Both the position numbers and the translations under genes were made by a program. From Asaia bogorensis (GTDB taxonomy: Bacteria > Pseudomonadota > Alphaproteobacteria > Acetobacterales > Acetobacteraceae), in the NCBI GenBank assembly GCA_945869965.1, contig CAMBRC010000004.1, forward strand, positions 1-64,000: a stretch of DNA of 64,000 nucleotides. Reading direction: 5' to 3'. A model generated the notes under the pieces. That model made no database searches. It had not been told where the DNA came from and saw nothing but the letters and a program-made list of their open reading frames with translations. Shown here one piece after another: positions 42,911 through 55,044 of the stretch (positions are counted from its first letter, which is position 1; each line of letters opens with the position of its first letter).

Positions 42911-44719
42911 GCCGGGTTCACCACGCAGCAGCGCCGCGCGGGTGGCGGTTAGCAGGATCAGGCGCCGTTGCGCGGGTTCGTCGGGCAGAAGCGCGAAGGC
43001 GGCCCGTGCGGCCTCGACCTCCTCGTCCAGCCTTCCCGGGTTCATCAGTCCGAAAAAATGCCACCAGCCCGCACCGGCCTCCGCCGGCATCGCGTCAGCG
43101 GCAGCACAGCCCGGCAGCGGCACAGGTGCCGCGGACAGGGCCTGGGCCGCCTCCGCCGCCAAACCGGAAAGGGTCAGGTGGGACATGAGCCCCTCTGTGT
43201 CAAGCATCTCTGCGGTCTGGGACCACTGCAGAATCGCATCGCGGAGTCGCGCCAGCGTCGGCGGCAGGTCCAGTGTGGCAAAAGCTTCCTCAACATCGGT
43301 TAACAGGCCGGGATGATGCAGCAGAATTGCCACCAGCGCGCGCCCCCGTTCGGCCCCGGCCGTCCCGGCGCCGACCGGGCTGCGCTGGATGCGGACGGGC
43401 GGGCGCAGTTTGGCCAATCCCGGCCGGCCGCCAACCCGTCCAGGCCCAGCCGGACGCGGGCCATCCGACCGCCGGGCGCGCATCCGCTCGCGGAAGTATC
43501 GCCGGAACTCCCACGCCAGCGGCTTGTCGCCCACGCGGTCGGCCACCGCGTCGAGCCGGCGTGTCAGCGCGGCGCGCGCCTCGACCGTGGCGGCGACGCC
43601 TTCGGACAGCAGGTCGAACAGCGCCTCGGCCAGCGGGCGCGCGGCCTCCAGCACCTTCTGGAATCCGCCTGCACCCTGGCGGCGGACCAGCGTATCCGGG
43701 TCCTCGCCGGCCGGCAGGGTGGCCAGGCGCAGGCTGCGCTCCGCCCCGAGCATCGGCAAAGCCAGTTCCGCCGCGCGCGCCGCCGCCCGGATGCCGGCGG
43801 CGTCGCCGTCGAAGCACAGCACCGGGGCGGGCGACAGGCGCCATAGCTCCTCCAGCTGCTCCTCGGTCAGCGCGGTGCCGAGCGGTGCCACCGCGCCCCC
43901 GAAGCCCGCCTGGTGCAGCGCGATCACGTCCATGTAGCCCTCGACCGCCACCACCGCGGCCCCGGTGCGAGCGGCCTCGCGGGCGAGATCCAGGCCAAAC
44001 AGGGTGCGGCGCTTGGAGAATACCGGGGTTTCCGGGCCGTTGACGTATTTCGGCTGGCCGTCGCCCATGATGCGGCCGCCGAAGCTGATCACCCGGCCGC
44101 GGCGGTCGCGGATTGGGAACATCACCCGGTTGAAGAACAGGTCGTATGGCGGGCGGCCCTCATCGCCCTGGCGCATCAGCCCGGCTTCGAGCAGCAGGGC
44201 GGGCTCGATGCCCTTCTGGCCAAGCTCCGCGGCCAGGGCGCCGCGGCCCTCGCCCGTCCAGCCGAGGCCAAACCGGGCAATCGTCTCCTCCGACAAGCCA
44301 CGCCCGCGCAGGTAATCCAGCGCACGCGCGCCCTCCGGCAGATACAGCTTGCGGCGATAGGCGTCCTCGGCCGCCGACAGCACGTCTTGCAGCGACAGGC
44401 GCACCCGCTCGGCCTCGGCGGCGGCCGGGGTGGGCTTGGGCACGTCGAGCCCGGCTTCGCCCGATAGCTGCTCGACCGCTTCCATGAAGCCGAGCCCCTG
44501 AGTCTGCATCACGAAGCTGATGGCGTCGCCATGCTGGCCGCAGCCGAAGCAGTGATAGCCGTTGTCGTAGACATAGAAGCTGGGTGATTTCTCGTTGTGG
44601 AACGGGCAGTTACCCTTCCAGTTGCGGCCCGAGCGCGCGAGCTTGACCCGCCGCCCCACCACGGAGGCCAAGGGCGTGCGGGCGCGCAGCTCGTCGAGAA
44701 ACCCGGGCGGCAGCGCCAA
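42896..44719 (-). CDS. dnaG: DNA primase
   Basis: The 607-residue primase has the N-terminal CHC2 zinc-binding domain (CPFHNEKSPSFYVYDNG then CFGCGQHG), the TOPRIM catalytic core (VVAVEGYMDVIALHQAG with the conserved Glu, and CFDGDAAGIRAA with the DxD pair) and a C-terminal helicase-binding region. The start is TTG 44719, preceded by GGGAGG at 8 nt, and gives the family start MALPPGFLDELRART; no ATG is available. It lies 4 nt after yqeY. Confidence 0.95.
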   Translation of the reverse strand: MALPPGFLDELRARTPLASVVGRRVKLARSGRNWKGNCPFHNEKSPSFYVYDNGYHCFGCGQHGDAISFVMQTQGLGFMEAVEQLSGEAGLDVPKPTPAAAEAERVRLSLQDVLSAAEDAYRRKLYLPEGARALDYLRGRGLSEETIARFGLGWTGEGRGALAAELGQKGIEPALLLEAGLMRQGDEGRPPYDLFFNRVMFPIRDRRGRVISFGGRIMGDGQPKYVNGPETPVFSKRRTLFGLDLAREAARTGAAVVAVEGYMDVIALHQAGFGGAVAPLGTALTEEQLEELWRLSPAPVLCFDGDAAGIRAAARAAELALPMLGAERSLRLATLPAGEDPDTLVRRQGAGGFQKVLEAARPLAEALFDLLSEGVAATVEARAALTRRLDAVADRVGDKPLAWEFRRYFRERMRARRSDGPRPAGPGRVGGRPGLAKLRPPVRIQRSPVGAGTAGAERGRALVAILLHHPGLLTDVEEAFATLDLPPTLARLRDAILQWSQTAEMLDTEGLMSHLTLSGLAAEAAQALSAAPVPLPGCAAADAMPAEAGAGWWHFFGLMNPGRLDEEVEAARAAFALLPDEPAQRRLILLTATRAALLRGEPGETDD

Positions 44720-44723
44720 GGGA

Positions 44724-45182
44724 TCAGCCTCCCAGCTTTGCCTTTACCAACGGGCCAACCTTGCCCATGTCCAGGACGGCGCCGTGCGCGGCCCTGAGTG
44801 CGGCCATGACGCGGCCCATGTCCTTGATATTGGCCGCGCCGGTTTCCGCCACCGCCGCGGCGACGGCAGCTTCGATGGCCGCGTCGTCCATCTGTTGCGG
44901 CAGGAAGGCCTCGATCACCGCGATCTCGCTTTCCTCCTTTGCTGCCAGTTCGGCGCGGTTGCCTTGGCGGTAAAGGTCGACGCTCTCGCGGCGCGACTTG
45001 ACCATGCCGCGCAGCATGGCGATGACCTCCTCGTCCGGCACCGCGGTGATGCCCTTCGGGCGCGCCGCGATGTCGACGTCCTTGAGCCTGGCGGTGATCA
45101 TGCGGATGGCCGAGACGCGCGGTGCGTCCTTGGCCAGCATGGCGGTTTTGAGTTGGGCGGTGAAGTCATCACGCAAGCTCAT
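44724..45182 (-). CDS. yqeY: GatB/YqeY domain-containing protein
   Basis: The 152-residue protein matches the YqeY family: MSLRDDFTAQLKTAMLAKD, ESEIAVIEAFLPQQMDDAAI and the C-terminal GKVGPLVKAKLGG. The domain resembles the tRNA-binding tail of the GatB subunit; its cellular role is not settled. ATG 45182 follows GGAGGCC. It heads the yqeY-dnaG-rpoD unit and diverges from carA. Confidence 0.9.
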   Translation of the reverse strand: MSLRDDFTAQLKTAMLAKDAPRVSAIRMITARLKDVDIAARPKGITAVPDEEVIAMLRGMVKSRRESVDLYRQGNRAELAAKEESEIAVIEAFLPQQMDDAAIEAAVAAAVAETGAANIKDMGRVMAALRAAHGAVLDMGKVGPLVKAKLGG

Positions 45183-45257
45183 GGCATCGGCCTCCAGATC
45201 AACAACCCTCTATACTATGTCATCGCCCGGACGGCACGAGGGGAGGCAACGGCGCCA

Positions 45258-45332
45258 AGCGGTTGAAAGTTTTTGCTTCTTTTTTCAAAAAGAAGTTCTT
45301 TTTTGGAAAAAAGAACCAAAAAACTTCTATTC
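45258..45332. repeat. Outward-facing pair of variant H hairpins upstream of carA
   Basis: Two hairpins abut: CTTCTTTTTTCAAAAAGAAG (45276-45295) and a GTTC type (45295-45316, arms GTTCTTTTTT / AAAAAAGAAC with the G centre changed). The tails point outward (GAAAGTTTTT on the left, CAAAAAACTTC on the right). The left flank GGCGCCAAGCGG also precedes the copy at 40202. It separates the divergent yqeY and carA promoters. Confidence 0.8.
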
Positions 45333-45352
45333 ATTGGCGCTCGGCTTTGCCG

Positions 45353-45367
45353 GGGAAGTTTTTTCCC
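45353..45367 (+). promoter_or_regulatory. Upstream dyad of the carA control region
   Basis: GGGAA and TTCCC flank GTTTT 17 nt upstream of the carA -35 box. The half-sites match those of the dyad inside the promoter (45391-45405), suggesting a second binding site for the same protein. Confidence 0.35.
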
Positions 45368-45383
45368 AATCCGCCAAAAAACA

Positions 45384-45412
45384 TTGAAGTGGGAAGTCTC
45401 TTCCCATATACC
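45384..45412 (+). promoter_or_regulatory. carA promoter with operator in its spacer
   Basis: TTGAAG (45384-45389), a 17-nt spacer and TATACC (45407-45412) form a sigma-70 promoter. The spacer is almost wholly the perfect dyad GGGAAG-TCT-CTTCCC (45391-45405), so a protein bound there would block polymerase. The ATG at 45419 starts 7 nt beyond the -10 box, implying a leaderless mRNA. There is no Shine-Dalgarno sequence before this ATG. Confidence 0.6.
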
Positions 45413-45418
45413 GCCCGC

Positions 45419-46786
<1,368 letters not shown>

Positions 46787-46789
46787 TCC

Positions 46790-50035
<3,246 letters not shown>

Positions 50036-50053
50036 AGCCCCGTCGTGACCCGG

Positions 50054-50076
50054 CCCTCGCCGCGTCGCGGCGGGGG
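50054..50076 (+). terminator. Candidate terminator after carB
   Basis: A 10-bp stem (CCCTCGCCGC with GCGGCGGGGG, one G-T pair) with a 3-nt loop begins 18 nt after the carB stop. It is followed by CATTTGG, only weakly U-rich. It separates carAB from greA. Confidence 0.5.
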
Positions 50077-50153
50077 CATTTGGGGCCTTGCGTACACGAC
50101 CGCCTATAGCCACCTCGCTCCAACGCCGCCTTTCTCCACTTAGGGTTCACGCA

Positions 50154-50627
50154 GTGCAGAAATTTCCGATGACCGGGCCCGGTCTGAAGCGACTGGAGGA
50201 CGAACTCCGGACGCTGAAAAGCGCTGAGCGTCCGGCCGTCATTCGCGCCATCGCCGAAGCCCGCAGCCATGGCGACCTCAGCGAGAACGCCGAGTACCAC
50301 GCCGCGCGTGAACGCCAGTCTTTCATCGAGGGCCGCATCGACGAGCTCGAAGCCGTTATCTCGGCCGTCGAAGTGATAGACCCCGCCTCGCTGTCGGGCG
50401 ACCACGTCAAGTTCGGCGCCCATGTCCGCCTGGTCGACGAAGAGACCGAAAAAGAAGCCACCTACCAGATCGTCGGCGTCCACGAGGCCGACATCAAGCA
50501 GGCGCGGCTGTCGATCTCCTCGCCGCTCGCCAAGGCGCTGATCGGCAAGAAAATCGGCGATACCATCTCAGTCCCGGCACCGGGCGGGGATCGCACGTAC
50601 GAGATCCTCGCGCTGCGGTTCGGCTGA
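50154..50627 (+). CDS. greA: Transcription elongation factor GreA
   Basis: The 157-residue protein has the GreA order: an N-terminal coiled coil with the acidic tip HGDLSENAEYHAARE that enters the polymerase secondary channel to stimulate transcript cleavage, then the FKBP-like C-terminal domain (VHEADIKQARLSISSPLAKALIGKKIGD). GTG 50154 yields the conserved VQKFPMT start and the standard family length; longer in-frame readings have no support. A family H hairpin follows the stop by 13 nt. Confidence 0.95.
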   Translation: MQKFPMTGPGLKRLEDELRTLKSAERPAVIRAIAEARSHGDLSENAEYHAARERQSFIEGRIDELEAVISAVEVIDPASLSGDHVKFGAHVRLVDEETEKEATYQIVGVHEADIKQARLSISSPLAKALIGKKIGDTISVPAPGGDRTYEILALRFG

Positions 50628-50635
50628 AGCGAGGA

Positions 50636-50796
50636 AGATTCTTCTTTTTGTGAACAAAAAGAAGCAAAAAAACTTCATCCATTTCGGCGGCACTCTCCCT
50701 GTGAAACACCCGGGGGCAGGCGAACGGCGCCGGTGAAGCTCAACTGCCAAACGAATAAAGTTTTTTTGCTTCTTTTTGTCCACAAAAAGAAGACTT
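50636..50796. repeat. Inward-facing pair of family H hairpin repeats
   Basis: A plus-oriented hairpin (50641-50664) follows greA, and an inverted one (50769-50792, TC centre replaced by CC) precedes the threonine dehydratase start. Tails face inward (CAAAAAAACTTCATCC and GAATAAAGTTTTTTTG). The pair fills most of the 190-bp intergenic gap. Confidence 0.9.
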
Positions 50797-50817
50797 CTCC
50801 TTCCTCCCCGGAGCCAA

Positions 50818-52014
50818 ATGATCACCCTGGCCGACGTAAAACAAGCCGCCGCCCGCATCCAAGGCCGCGTCATCCGCACGCCTTCGCTGTTCAGCGACAC
50901 ACTCTCGCGCGCCACTGGTGCGATGGTGACGCTGAAGCTGGAAAACCTCCAGGCCACCGGCGCCTTCAAGGAACGCGGCGCCGCCAACCGCCTGGCCATG
51001 CTGACCGAGGCCGAGCGCCGGGCCGGCGTTATCGCCATGTCCGCTGGCAACCACGCCCAGGCCGTGGCTCGCCACGCCAGCCTGCTGGGCATCACCGCGG
51101 TCATCGTGATGCCGAAACACACGCCATCCACCAAGGTCACCCGCACCGCCGGCTGGGGCGCGCGCGTGGTGCTGCACGGCGACACCTTGGCCGAATCCGC
51201 CGAACACGCGCACGCGCTGGCCGCCGCCGAGGGCCTGGTCTTCGTCCACCCCTACGATGATCCCGCGGTGATGGCCGGCCAGGGCACGCTCGCGCTCGAA
51301 TTGCTGGAAGACGCGCCCGATCTGGACATGCTGGTGATCCCGGTCGGTGGCGGCGGCCTGCTCGCCGGCTGCGCGGTCGCCGCCACCGGCCTCAAGCCGG
51401 GAATCGAGGTGATCGGTGTCGAAGTCGCCGCTTACGCCGCCCTCGCCCAGCGCCTCGCAGGCCAGCCGGTTTCGGTCGGCGGCGCCACCATCGCCGAGGG
51501 CATCGCGGTGCGAGACATCGGCGAAATTCCGCTGCGCCACATCCGCGCCCATGTCGCCGACGTCGTCGTGGTGCCCGAACGCACCGTCGAAGAGGCGATC
51601 GCGCTGCTCGCCGAGGGCGCCAAGGTCGTCGCCGAGGGGGCGGGTGCCGCAGGTATCGCCGCCCTTCTCGCCTTCCCTGACCGTTTCGCTGGCAAAAAAG
51701 TCGGCGTCGTCATCTGCGGCGGCAATATCGACGCGCGCATCCTGGCCAACGTGCTGCTGCGCAACCTGCTGCGCGACGGCCGCCTGGTCCGCCTGGTCCT
51801 GGAAATCCCCGACCGTCCCGGCGTCCTGGCCGACATCGCCGGGCGCATCGGCACCGCCGGCGGCAACATCATCGACGTCTCGCATCACCGCCTGTTCGCC
51901 TCGCCCAGCGTCCAGGCCGCCCAACTCGAAGTGATGTTCGAAGCCCGCGACCCCGCCCACGGCACCGAAATAGTTCGTTCACTGGAACAAATCTACATCA
52001 TCCGTCGAATCTGA
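50818..52014 (+). CDS. ilvA: Threonine ammonia-lyase with C-terminal ACT domain
   Basis: The 398-residue PLP enzyme converts threonine to 2-oxobutanoate. The PLP lysine lies in GAFKERGAANRLA, SAGNHAQAVA binds the substrate carboxylate, and the glycine loop PVGGGGLLAG holds the PLP phosphate. From about residue 325 a single ACT-like domain follows (VRLVLEIPDRPGVLADIAGRIG). This layout is shared by short IlvA and catabolic TdcB-like enzymes of many bacteria, so biosynthetic or degradative use cannot be separated. ATG 50818 follows CCGGAGCC. Hairpin repeats flank the gene on both sides. Confidence 0.9.
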   Translation: MITLADVKQAAARIQGRVIRTPSLFSDTLSRATGAMVTLKLENLQATGAFKERGAANRLAMLTEAERRAGVIAMSAGNHAQAVARHASLLGITAVIVMPKHTPSTKVTRTAGWGARVVLHGDTLAESAEHAHALAAAEGLVFVHPYDDPAVMAGQGTLALELLEDAPDLDMLVIPVGGGGLLAGCAVAATGLKPGIEVIGVEVAAYAALAQRLAGQPVSVGGATIAEGIAVRDIGEIPLRHIRAHVADVVVVPERTVEEAIALLAEGAKVVAEGAGAAGIAALLAFPDRFAGKKVGVVICGGNIDARILANVLLRNLLRDGRLVRLVLEIPDRPGVLADIAGRIGTAGGNIIDVSHHRLFASPSVQAAQLEVMFEARDPAHGTEIVRSLEQIYIIRRI

Positions 52015-52017
52015 ATG

Positions 52018-52100
52018 GATAAAAGTTTTTTTGTTTCTTTTTTAAAAAAAGAAAGCGCTTTCTTTTCTGAAAAAAAGAAACAAAAAACTTTTATTCATTG
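52018..52100. repeat. Outward-facing pair of variant H hairpins between convergent genes
   Basis: Two AT-rich hairpins with TTTCTTTTTT / AAAAAAGAAA-type arms lie side by side with tails AAAAGTTTTTTTG and CAAAAAACTTTTATTCATTGG. They occupy the 96-bp junction of the threonine dehydratase and AsmA genes, each within 20 nt of one stop codon. The right tail ATTCATTGGTGCTC resembles the one upstream of carA. Confidence 0.8.
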
Positions 52101-52110
52101 GTGCTCATCT

Positions 52111-55032
52111 TCAAGGGCGTTCCGCGCGCCAGCGCATAGCGCCCGCCAGTTCGGGCACGCGTTCAGGCGCCGCCGCCGGCCCGCTGAGGCGCAGCCCGAT
52201 CTCCGGCGCATCCGGCACTGCCGGCACGATCGCCAGCCGCAACGCCATCAAAGCCCGGCCCAGGTCGATTGTCCCGCGCGCCGTCGCTGTCCCCGCCGGC
52301 CCCGACAGCACCGCCTCGGTCAATGCCACACCACCGCGATCGACATCAGCTTCCAGCACCAGTCGGGCAAAACCCGTGCTGCCGCCGGCCAGCGCCGCGC
52401 GCAGATCGTCCTCCGCCAGCCGCGTGCCCATCCGCGCCAGATCGATGCCCGTCAGCATCCCGTCGCGCACCACGATCGCCGCCCGCCCGCCCAGGCTCGC
52501 CAGCAACCCCGCCGGCGAAAAGCCCGACGCGCTCACCCGCACCGCGCCGTCCAGTATCCCTTCGGCCAGATCGAGTGCCGCATCGAACACCGGTGCTGCC
52601 ACCGTCACTCCGGCCAATGTGACTGTTCCCGCCAGGGCCGGTGGCCGCGCGGCCGCATCGAGGCTCACCGCCCCGGTAAGGCTCCCGCCGCCGAGCTTCG
52701 CCGCCAGCCGGGCAAGTTCCAGACGCCCGGCCGCCAGGGTCACGGTGGCGCTCGCCTCCCGCAACAGCAGCCCCTGCGCCACCAGCACCTGTTTCGCCGT
52801 GATCTGCACCGCGGCCTCCCAGCCCATCAGGGCGGCAAGCGGCAGCGGATCGGCGCTGTGCGGATCGGCCCGCGGCACCGGCAGGCGCTCGGCCGCAACC
52901 TGCCCGGACAGCTTCGGAATCGCCCCCCGCTCTAAACGAAGCGCCCCGCCGGCGCGCAACCCGCCAGCGGTCAAATCGAAACTATCGGCCACGATCCGCT
53001 CCGGCCCCACCGCCAGGTGCGCCACCAACCCGAACGAGCCATCGCCCAGCCAGGCGCGTGTGCCAGCCACGCCCAGCATCTCCGCCAGGCGCGGCGCCCC
53101 GGGATGGTGCAACATCACATGCCCGGCCCAGCGGCCGCGCGGCAGGTCCGCCACCGGTGTCGCCTCGATCCGGAGATCGCCGAGATCGCCGGCCAGCTTC
53201 AGCCCCAGCGCATCCGGCGCACCGCCGCCCTGGACCTGCATCGCCCAAGGCCCGCGCAACAGCGGCGCCAGCCAGCCACTCGCCTCCGCGCCCATCCAGG
53301 CCGCCAGCTCCGGCGCCAGGCCGGCGCCGCGCAACTCCGCCTTGGCATCGGCCAGCCGCCCGCCCTCCAGCAACGTACCAGACGCCGACAGCATCGCCCC
53401 CAACCCGCTCGCCTCCAGCCGCCGCAGCATGACCCGCCCGGGCTCGGTCGCAAGGTCCAGCGCAACTGCCGCGAGCTCAACGCCGCGCCAACCCGCCCGC
53501 GCCGCCTCCAGCTTCAAGTCCAGCGATACTCCGCCAAGGCCCGCCCCCAGCAAGCCCGTCCACTGCCCCATCTGCCCAAAAGCCGGCTGCCCAAAGGCCG
53601 CCAGCCAGGGATCAAGCTCCAGCCGCTGCAGCGCCACCATCGCGCGCAATGCCGGCCGTGCTGCCGCCCCTTGGCCTGCCCCCTGGCCCGGACGCCACGA
53701 AAGGCTCGCCGCCACGCGCGCGCCATCCACCGTGCCGGCCACCTCCGACAGGACCAGCTGCCCGTCTTCCAGCACCACCTTCCCGGCCAGCACGCCGCGT
53801 TGCAACACGCCGGGCGGGAGGCTGTCTACCAGCCCCATGCCCGGCCCCCAGGCGCCCGCTGCCCAGACAAGCGTCGAGCGCAGCGCCGGCGCATCGAGCT
53901 GTGCCTCCCCCTCGAAGCGTCCCCCGCCCCCCGGCATCAGCCGCCCGGAAAGCCGTAACGCGGCATCCCCCGGCAGCACCGCCCGCGCCTCGCGCAAGCT
54001 CACTGCGCCGCCGGTGATATCGACCGCGCCGCGCAGCGCGCGCAGCGTCCCGCCCGCCAGCGTCGCCGCCTCGGCCGAGATATCGAGCCCAACCGGCAGG
54101 ACCGGCCGCGCCCCGCCCTCGGCATATTTCTGCAACGCAACCACCCAGGCATCCCCGTCCAACCGGCTCGCCGTCACCGCCACATCCAGCCGCACCACTG
54201 GCGCCAGACGCAACGCCACCGCGCCCTGGACCGGCGAACCCGCCAGTTCGCCCAGCACCTCGTCCGCCGCGATCAGCCCGCCGCCCGACGACAAGCGCCC
54301 CTCGGCGCGAAACGCCACCGCCGGCGCCGGCAATAGCTGCGACAGGTCCGGCCCGCGCACCGCAACGCGCCCAAGCATCGTGCCATCGCCCTGCATCTGG
54401 CCCGACACCACCGCGCCGATGCCGCGCGATGCGCCTTGCCCGTCCAGCGTCAGATCGATGCCGACCGCGCCGTCGCCACCCGGCCGGCTCACCCGCGCGG
54501 TGAACATCCATTCCCGCCCGCCGCCCTGCACCCGCCCTGCACTGTAGAAACTGCCGGACAGATCGCTGGTCGCCAGGGTCGCCTCCAACCCGCTCAGCTC
54601 AACCTCGCCCAGCCAAAGCCGCCCGCGCTCAATCCGCGCCGATAACGCCGACAACCATGACGGCGTGCGCAGCGCCAGCGCCGAGGGCTCCATCGGCCAG
54701 GGCAGGCGGATCTCCGCCCCGCGCAGCACCAGCTCGCGCGCATCCACCCGCCCCGCCAGCAGCGGCCCGAGCCCGACGCGCAACACCAGCTGCTCCGCCG
54801 TAACATTCACTCCGCCCACCACCGACACGCGCTCGGCCACCAGCAACGGCTGCGGCAACACCCGCACGGTGATCGCACCATCGATCCGCACCGCCTGCCC
54901 CAGTGCGGCGGACGCCAGCTCGGCGACCTCATCGCGAAACCGGTCGCCGTCCAGCCACGGCGGCACGGCCCAGGCCGCCCCCAAAACCAGCGCCAGCAGC
55001 ACCACAACCCCGACGGCAATGTGGCGCAGCAT
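52111..55032 (-). CDS. AsmA family protein
   Basis: The 973-residue protein starts with one membrane helix (HIAVGVVVLLALVLGAAWAVPPWL) followed by AsmA N-terminal sequence (LDGDRFRDEVAELASAALGQAVRIDGAITV) and a very long, repetitive beta-rich region typical of AsmA/YhdP/TamB-like proteins that bridge the inner and outer membranes and are linked to phospholipid transport. The C-terminal part (ARMGTRLAEDDLRAALAGGSTGFARL) matches the conserved AsmA C-terminal domain. ATG 55032 is preceded by GGGGTG. It lies 12 nt downstream of the oxoprolinase gene. Confidence 0.85.
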   Translation of the reverse strand: MLRHIAVGVVVLLALVLGAAWAVPPWLDGDRFRDEVAELASAALGQAVRIDGAITVRVLPQPLLVAERVSVVGGVNVTAEQLVLRVGLGPLLAGRVDARELVLRGAEIRLPWPMEPSALALRTPSWLSALSARIERGRLWLGEVELSGLEATLATSDLSGSFYSAGRVQGGGREWMFTARVSRPGGDGAVGIDLTLDGQGASRGIGAVVSGQMQGDGTMLGRVAVRGPDLSQLLPAPAVAFRAEGRLSSGGGLIAADEVLGELAGSPVQGAVALRLAPVVRLDVAVTASRLDGDAWVVALQKYAEGGARPVLPVGLDISAEAATLAGGTLRALRGAVDITGGAVSLREARAVLPGDAALRLSGRLMPGGGGRFEGEAQLDAPALRSTLVWAAGAWGPGMGLVDSLPPGVLQRGVLAGKVVLEDGQLVLSEVAGTVDGARVAASLSWRPGQGAGQGAAARPALRAMVALQRLELDPWLAAFGQPAFGQMGQWTGLLGAGLGGVSLDLKLEAARAGWRGVELAAVALDLATEPGRVMLRRLEASGLGAMLSASGTLLEGGRLADAKAELRGAGLAPELAAWMGAEASGWLAPLLRGPWAMQVQGGGAPDALGLKLAGDLGDLRIEATPVADLPRGRWAGHVMLHHPGAPRLAEMLGVAGTRAWLGDGSFGLVAHLAVGPERIVADSFDLTAGGLRAGGALRLERGAIPKLSGQVAAERLPVPRADPHSADPLPLAALMGWEAAVQITAKQVLVAQGLLLREASATVTLAAGRLELARLAAKLGGGSLTGAVSLDAAARPPALAGTVTLAGVTVAAPVFDAALDLAEGILDGAVRVSASGFSPAGLLASLGGRAAIVVRDGMLTGIDLARMGTRLAEDDLRAALAGGSTGFARLVLEADVDRGGVALTEAVLSGPAGTATARGTIDLGRALMALRLAIVPAVPDAPEIGLRLSGPAAAPERVPELAGAMRWRAERP

Positions 55033-55044
55033 TGTCACCCCGGC

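Noticed and set aside
45258-45418. Riboswitch or attenuator leader for carA
   Set aside because: The promoter lies immediately before the ATG, leaving no leader RNA, and the upstream stem-loops belong to the dispersed H repeat family.
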